Shown piece by piece: positions 29,235 to 33,816 of a stretch of DNA of 33,816 bases. Position 1 is the stretch's first letter. Each line of letters starts with the position of its first letter. Position numbers and translations under genes: made by a program. The notes under the pieces were generated by a model that was given only the letters and a program-made list of their open reading frames with translations, had not been told where the DNA came from and did not search any database. This DNA is from a virus, in IMG/VR virus record IMGVR_UViG_3300020472_000091, positions 1-33,816 of that record; one strand, written 5' to 3'.

Positions 29235-29498
29235 ATGTCTGAGTCTTACGAATTTAAATTATTTGACGACAACATGAAAAGACAATTTATGTTAAATCAA
29301 ATATTAGAACAAGAAGTTCAGTTATTTAGTTTGATGGCTATGCCTTTAGCTGAAAATGATCCTCAATATGATGAATGGAAATATAGTTTTGATGAACTTA
29401 AAAAAGCATTAAAACGATTAATGGAGGTATACGAACAACTTGGTGGAAGTTATGATCTACAGGAGATAAAGCGTGTCACTCACAACCCACAGCAATAG
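29235..29498 (+). CDS. Small helical protein with YExLGGxYD motif
   Basis: 87 residues; ATG preceded by an ideal AGGAGG. Mostly helix (MKRQFMLNQILEQEVQLFSL, then WKYSFDELKKALKRLMEVYE) followed by QLGGSYDLQEIKRV. The YExLGGxYD motif is shared with the protein ending at 28458. The last 26 nt overlap the next fibre gene. A chaperone for the fibre is a possible role, inferred from small size, coiled structure and position only. Confidence 0.65.
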   Translation: MSESYEFKLFDDNMKRQFMLNQILEQEVQLFSLMAMPLAENDPQYDEWKYSFDELKKALKRLMEVYEQLGGSYDLQEIKRVTHNPQQ

Positions 29499-30654
29499 CA
29501 CAGTAGAGATAGCTAATGTAGCGTCTCAAGATAACTTTTTTGATACATCTAGTTCAGGTGAAGGTTATACATTATCACAAGCTACTGTAAAGTTAATTTC
29601 TTTAAATCATAATCTTTATTTAGATGGTAGAACAATAGTTTCAGATGGTAATTTATCTATTGGTACTACAGCAAGTAATACAGAAATAGTTTTTGGTACA
29701 GCAGCTACAGCTGCTTTTAAAATAGACGGAACTGGTAGATTAGACATACTATCAGGTAAATTACTGATCAATGGATCAGATGGTGATTCAGGACAAGTAT
29801 TGACTACAGATGGTGTTGGTAATATATCTTGGACGACACCAGCAACAGCCCAATATGCTTTTGCAAATGTACAGGTTACAGGACAAACAACTCTTCAAGC
29901 TAGCTCTACCTCAGAAACAATAGAGTTAGAAGCAGGATCTGGTATATCTTTAACTACAAATGCTAGTTCTAGTCCTAAAAAAGTTACTATTGCTAATACA
30001 AATACAGCAGCAAATGCTTTTTCTACTTTCGCTGTTGAAGCTAATGGTGGTTCGGCCAGCGGATCAGGATCTGTAGCAGATAGTGAAACAGATACTTTGA
30101 CTTTAGTTGCAGGTAGCAATATAACACTTACTTCAGATCCAAACAATGACAAAATAACTATAGCTAGTTCAGGTAGCGGTGGTGCGTCAGGAAATTTATT
30201 TAAAAACATATCATCTGCTAATCAAACAACTATTACTGCTACTAGCGCTACAGATACCTTAGCTATTGAATCGGCAGCAGATCCTAGCGGTGTTGTTACG
30301 AGAGACGGAAATGTGGAGATCACAACAGATTCTTCACAAAGAAGAGTTACTTTGAAAGCTAAAATACCAATGACTCACAGTCATAGTGGTAAAATGCCAA
30401 TAGTGAACTCTGGTGGTGGAACGACTGGAGTGCCACTAAAGAATCACTTTATTCCTGTTACAACATCAGCAACAGTAAATGGGGGTGGGTCTACAGTGGC
30501 TATGAGTACTAGGGCAATTGAAGTTCTAAATGCAGATGGCTCAACTATTGAAAGGATTATAATGCCACCTACAACAAATAATAGATCATTGCTTTTTACA
30601 GCGACACAATCTGGTGGCGGTTCGACTACACAAGAATTGGATATGGGTGAATAA
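29473..30654 (+). CDS. Tail fibre protein
   Basis: 393 residues from a GTG with AGGAGATAAAGC upstream. Ser/Thr/Gly/Ala-rich with short hydrophobic periodicity, typical of trimeric fibre shafts. It contains NGSDGDSGQVLTTDGVGNIS followed by WTTP, also found (SGQVLTSNANGVSWTT) in the S74 fibre, plus repeated LxAGSGISLTT / LVAGSNITLTSDPNNDKI segments. Near the C-terminus MTHSHSGKM is an H-x-H motif which in other fibres binds a metal between chains. It probably forms a second adsorption fibre together with the next gene. It ends 1 nt before that gene's ATG. Confidence 0.8.
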   Translation: MSLTTHSNSTVEIANVASQDNFFDTSSSGEGYTLSQATVKLISLNHNLYLDGRTIVSDGNLSIGTTASNTEIVFGTAATAAFKIDGTGRLDILSGKLLINGSDGDSGQVLTTDGVGNISWTTPATAQYAFANVQVTGQTTLQASSTSETIELEAGSGISLTTNASSSPKKVTIANTNTAANAFSTFAVEANGGSASGSGSVADSETDTLTLVAGSNITLTSDPNNDKITIASSGSGGASGNLFKNISSANQTTITATSATDTLAIESAADPSGVVTRDGNVEITTDSSQRRVTLKAKIPMTHSHSGKMPIVNSGGGTTGVPLKNHFIPVTTSATVNGGGSTVAMSTRAIEVLNADGSTIERIIMPPTTNNRSLLFTATQSGGGSTTQELDMGE

Positions 30655-33600
30655 ATGGCTCAAAAATCACCAGTAAGGTTAAATTATGACGGATCTAATT
30701 TAGATGGTTTTGCTGAGTTTCAATCTTCTGATTATATAAGCTTAGCTGACGGTGGAACTGGCGCTTCTTACGCTTCTCTTGCTGCTCTAAGAACTGGTAT
30801 TGGCTTACAAATAGGTACAAATGTACAAGCATTTGATTCTGATCTAACAACTTTATCTGGTTTAACTCATGCAGATGGAGCTTTTATAGTTTCAGACGGT
30901 TCTGCATATACATTAGAAAGTGGCTCAACAGCAAGAACATCTTTAGGTCTAGGTACAGGTGACACTGTACAATTTACAAGCCTTACTCTTACTGGGAATT
31001 TAGATGTAAGAGGCGAAGTCATAAATACTACAGCAGAAGTTATTGCAGTAGATGACGCTTTTGTTAAATTAAATACTGGTAACTCTGAAGTAGACGCAGG
31101 GTTGATTGTAGAAACAACTGATACAAATGACGCTAGGTTATTTTATGATGTATCTAATAATCGTTGGGTATTAGGTGAAAACAATTCTTATGATGAAATA
31201 CTTACACAAACTTCTACAGACACAATAACAAATAAATCTATTAGTGGATCTGCAAATACAATAACAAATATTGGTAATAGTGCTTTATCAAATTCAAGTT
31301 TTACTGTTACTGATGGATCTAACTCTACAGCTGTTGCACTTGGTGGAACACTTACTTTTACAGGTGGAGCTGGTGTAGATATTGCTGAAAGCTCAGGAAC
31401 TTTAACATTTACAGCTGATCTTTCAGAAATATTAACTGACTTTAATGAAAGGGTGGATGACAGAGTCAACGCAATGGCTACTGCTGGATCTAACATTTCT
31501 TTAACTTATGATGATGCTGCAGGAACATTAACAATAGCTTCTACTGACACTCAACTTTCAACTGAAGCTGTACAGGATATTGTTGGCGCAATGTTCAGCA
31601 GTAACACTGAAACTAACATTGCAGTAACTTATGATGATTCTGATGGAACTATTGATTTAGTAGCAGATCTCCTTACTGAAGAAGCTGTAGAAGACTTTGT
31701 AAATGGAATGATAGTTGGCGGTACTAATGTTACTGCAACTTATGATGACGCTGCTGGTACTTTAACACTTGCTGCTACAGATACAAACACACAGCTAACA
31801 CAGGAACAAGTAGAAGATTTTGTCGGTGGAATGTTAGGTGGTACTCAAACATTTATAACAGTTGCTTATGATGATACAAATGGTGATTTAACTTATGTAG
31901 TACCAGTTAAAGATGAAGACAACATGTCTAGCGATAGTGCTACGCACTTAGCTACACAACAATCTATCAAGGCTTATGTAGATTCACAAATACAAACAGA
32001 AGAAACAATAGAAGATTTCGTAGGTGGAATGGTAACTGGTAATACGGAAACCTTTATATCAGTAACTTATGAAGATTCAGATGGAACAATGGATTTTGTT
32101 GTACCTGTGCTTGATGAAGATAATATGTCAACAAACTCGGATACACATCTAGCCACTCAACAATCTATAAAAGCTTATGTTGATTCTCAAATACAAACTG
32201 AAGAAACTATTGAAGACTTTGTTGGGGGTATGTTTAGTTCTAACACAGAAACTTACATTACAGCAAGTTACGATGATAGTGATGGAACATTAGACTTAGT
32301 AGTACCAGTTCTTGATGAAGATAATATGTCTTCTGACAGCTCTGCTCATTTAGCTACCCAACAATCAATTAAAGCTTATGTTGACTCTCAAGTTCAAACA
32401 GAAGAAAGTATCGAAGATTTTGTCGGTGGAATGGTCACAGGTAATACTGAAACATTAATTACTGTTACCTATGACGATTCTGACGGAACAATGGATTTTG
32501 TCGTTAATAATGATTTATCAGCTTATGACAATAGTTCTTCTGGATTTATTACAGCAACACTAACACAAGAGCAAGTTGAAGACTTCGTTGGTGGTATGTT
32601 AGACGGTGATGAAACATTTATCACAGTAGCTTATGACGATACAGATGGGAACATAGACTTTACAGTTCCTGTAAAAGATGAAGATAATATGGCATCTGAT
32701 AGTGCTAGTCATCTTGCAACACAACAGTCAATAAAAGCTTATGTAGATACACAAGTTACTGCACAAGATTTAGATTTCCAAGCAGATAGTGGCGGTGCTT
32801 TAGCAATAGATCTAGATAGTGAAACTATAACATTTACTGGTGGAACTGGAATTGATACTTCAGGATCTGGAAATGTTGTGACATTTGCAATAGATTCTAC
32901 AGTTGTTACTGAAAGCTCGACAGATACTTTAACTAACAAAACAATAAACTTTGAAAACAATACAGCGATAGTTGAATATGCAGTGACTGTAGCTGGTGGC
33001 AAGTTTGTAATAGACGGTGAATCACAAGCAACAATATCATTTAACCCAGGCATAACTTATAGATTTGATTTATCTGATAGCTCAACTGCTACTCACCCAT
33101 TTGTATTATCAACAACTAGCGAAGGAACAGCTTACACAACTGGTAGAACTGCTAATGGTTCTCAAGGTAGCTCTGGGGCGTATATTGAATTTACAGTTAA
33201 CGCTGCAACTCCAGATATTCTTTATTATTACTGTTCATCACACTCTGGAATGGGTGGAACAATTACAGTATTCGGCTCATCTTATGGTGACACTGATGCA
33301 AGAGGATCAATATCTGTTACAGACAGTGGGGGCGATGGTTCATTAGCATACAACAATAGCACTGGTGTTATAACTTATACAGGACCAAGTGCTGCTGAAG
33401 TCAGAGCGCATTTATCAGCTGGTACAGGTGTTACTTATTCAGGTGGCGCTATAAGTATTGGACAAGCAGTAGCAACAACAAGTAATGTTCAGTTTAATAA
33501 TGTTCAAGTCGATGGTGTATTAACTTCAAACGATATAACATCTACAAATATTTCTATTGATGGAAATGCAACAATTACAGGTAACTTAACAGTTGAGGGT

Positions 33601-33816
33601 ACTTCTACACAAGTTGACTCTACTACTGTTACGGTTGCTGATCCACTTTTCAAATATGCAAAAGATAATACAGGCAACTCTGTTGATATAGGTTTTTATG
33701 GCAAGTATGTACAATCTGCTACTACTAAATATGCTGGTTTAATTTGGGATGCAAGTACTTCAGATAAGTTTAGATTATTTCATGGCAATCAAACAGAACC
33801 TACTACTACAGTAGAT
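30655..33816 (+). CDS. Large repetitive tail fibre with cupredoxin-like domain (3' partial)
   Basis: 1054 residues are visible; the frame is open at the window end. The ATG follows the previous TAA directly. An N-terminal part (FQSSDYISLADGGTGASYAS) and a shaft domain (TLTGNLDVRGEVINTTAEVI) precede about eight related repeats (residues 265-702). Their core is EDFVGGM, then xYDDSDGT, then a LDEDNM and HLATQQSIKAYVD stretch; the best copies are exactly 67 residues. Residues about 773-872 form a cupredoxin-like domain with His814, Cys860, His863 and Met866 in the copper-ligand order. The C-terminal visible part repeats the GNLTVEG shaft domain. It probably forms a long adsorption fibre. Neighbouring fibres share Ser/Thr-rich composition. 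Confidence 0.85.
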   Translation, partial: MAQKSPVRLNYDGSNLDGFAEFQSSDYISLADGGTGASYASLAALRTGIGLQIGTNVQAFDSDLTTLSGLTHADGAFIVSDGSAYTLESGSTARTSLGLGTGDTVQFTSLTLTGNLDVRGEVINTTAEVIAVDDAFVKLNTGNSEVDAGLIVETTDTNDARLFYDVSNNRWVLGENNSYDEILTQTSTDTITNKSISGSANTITNIGNSALSNSSFTVTDGSNSTAVALGGTLTFTGGAGVDIAESSGTLTFTADLSEILTDFNERVDDRVNAMATAGSNISLTYDDAAGTLTIASTDTQLSTEAVQDIVGAMFSSNTETNIAVTYDDSDGTIDLVADLLTEEAVEDFVNGMIVGGTNVTATYDDAAGTLTLAATDTNTQLTQEQVEDFVGGMLGGTQTFITVAYDDTNGDLTYVVPVKDEDNMSSDSATHLATQQSIKAYVDSQIQTEETIEDFVGGMVTGNTETFISVTYEDSDGTMDFVVPVLDEDNMSTNSDTHLATQQSIKAYVDSQIQTEETIEDFVGGMFSSNTETYITASYDDSDGTLDLVVPVLDEDNMSSDSSAHLATQQSIKAYVDSQVQTEESIEDFVGGMVTGNTETLITVTYDDSDGTMDFVVNNDLSAYDNSSSGFITATLTQEQVEDFVGGMLDGDETFITVAYDDTDGNIDFTVPVKDEDNMASDSASHLATQQSIKAYVDTQVTAQDLDFQADSGGALAIDLDSETITFTGGTGIDTSGSGNVVTFAIDSTVVTESSTDTLTNKTINFENNTAIVEYAVTVAGGKFVIDGESQATISFNPGITYRFDLSDSSTATHPFVLSTTSEGTAYTTGRTANGSQGSSGAYIEFTVNAATPDILYYYCSSHSGMGGTITVFGSSYGDTDARGSISVTDSGGDGSLAYNNSTGVITYTGPSAAEVRAHLSAGTGVTYSGGAISIGQAVATTSNVQFNNVQVDGVLTSNDITSTNISIDGNATITGNLTVEGTSTQVDSTTVTVADPLFKYAKDNTGNSVDIGFYGKYVQSATTKYAGLIWDASTSDKFRLFHGNQTEPTTTVD
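31447..32760 (+). repeat. Tandem coding repeats in the large fibre
   Basis: Units begin near 31447, 31564, 31681, 31801, 31999, 32200, 32401 and 32566. Those from 31999 and 32200 are each exactly 201 bp; the one from 31801 is 198 bp; the others are shorter because the DEDNM...SIKAYVD half is missing. The units differ at many third positions, so the duplications are old or under selection at protein level. Confidence 0.85.

Noticed and set aside
29895-30209. Minus-strand frame within the 393-residue fibre
   Set aside because: Antisense shadow of Ser/Thr-rich repeats, as are 31188-31496 and 32739-33053.
33065-33346. Plus frame within the large fibre gene
   Set aside because: Leu/Gln-rich shadow of the cupredoxin-like segment in another frame; the main frame is clearly coding.

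Overview
The window is a 33.8 kb piece of an AT-rich tailed-phage genome of siphovirus type. Most of it is the virion morphogenesis region. Two things point to an actinobacterial host, probably aquatic. One is a complete WhiB-family iron-sulfur regulator at 15069-15356, a family essentially confined to Actinobacteria and their phages. The other is a set of apparently leaderless promoters whose -10 box ends 6-8 nt before the ATG. Several protein types (DUF6065-like protein, small domains fused to the portal, fibre repeats) match what I recall from uncultured marine phages. No rRNA, tRNA, integrase, CRISPR array or lysis gene was seen.

Layout. 3-554 is the end of a small-terminase-like gene. 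555-876 is non-coding, with a terminator, hairpins and promoters. 877-3355 holds a small protein, a beta-class amino-methyltransferase and a cytosine-C5 methyltransferase whose middle is overprinted by a second 374-residue frame. 3356-3564 holds GTCAC palindromes and a 12-copy GAGTA repeat. 3565-4134 is a three-gene operon closed by a strong terminator. 4345-4624 has two small minus-strand genes, divergent from a thioredoxin at 4688. 5158-6840 has three genes, the last joining an LmbU-like helix-turn-helix domain to a methyltransferase-like domain without catalytic motifs.

6866-14923 is the packaging and head module: large terminase, a very long portal, prohead protease, capsid and connector, interrupted by two minus-strand genes at 10596-11017. 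14923-15882 is a regulatory insert (56-aa protein, WhiB, HTH plus zinc ribbon). 15914-24548 is the neck and tail module: closure, neck, tail terminator, major tail protein, tail chaperone with a -1 frameshift, tape measure, three micro-genes and a distal-tail-like protein. 24545-33816 is the adsorption module: an S74-terminated tip/fibre protein, small proteins, a DUF6065-like protein, a fibre, and a second large fibre with 67-residue repeats and a cupredoxin-like domain, cut off by the window end.

The structural genes are packed with ATGA, TAATG and TAGTG overlaps and are probably translationally coupled. The best candidates for undescribed biology are the two-frame methyltransferase locus, the HTH/pseudo-methyltransferase fusion next to terL, the WhiB cassette between head and tail genes, and the copper-site-like domain in the fibre.
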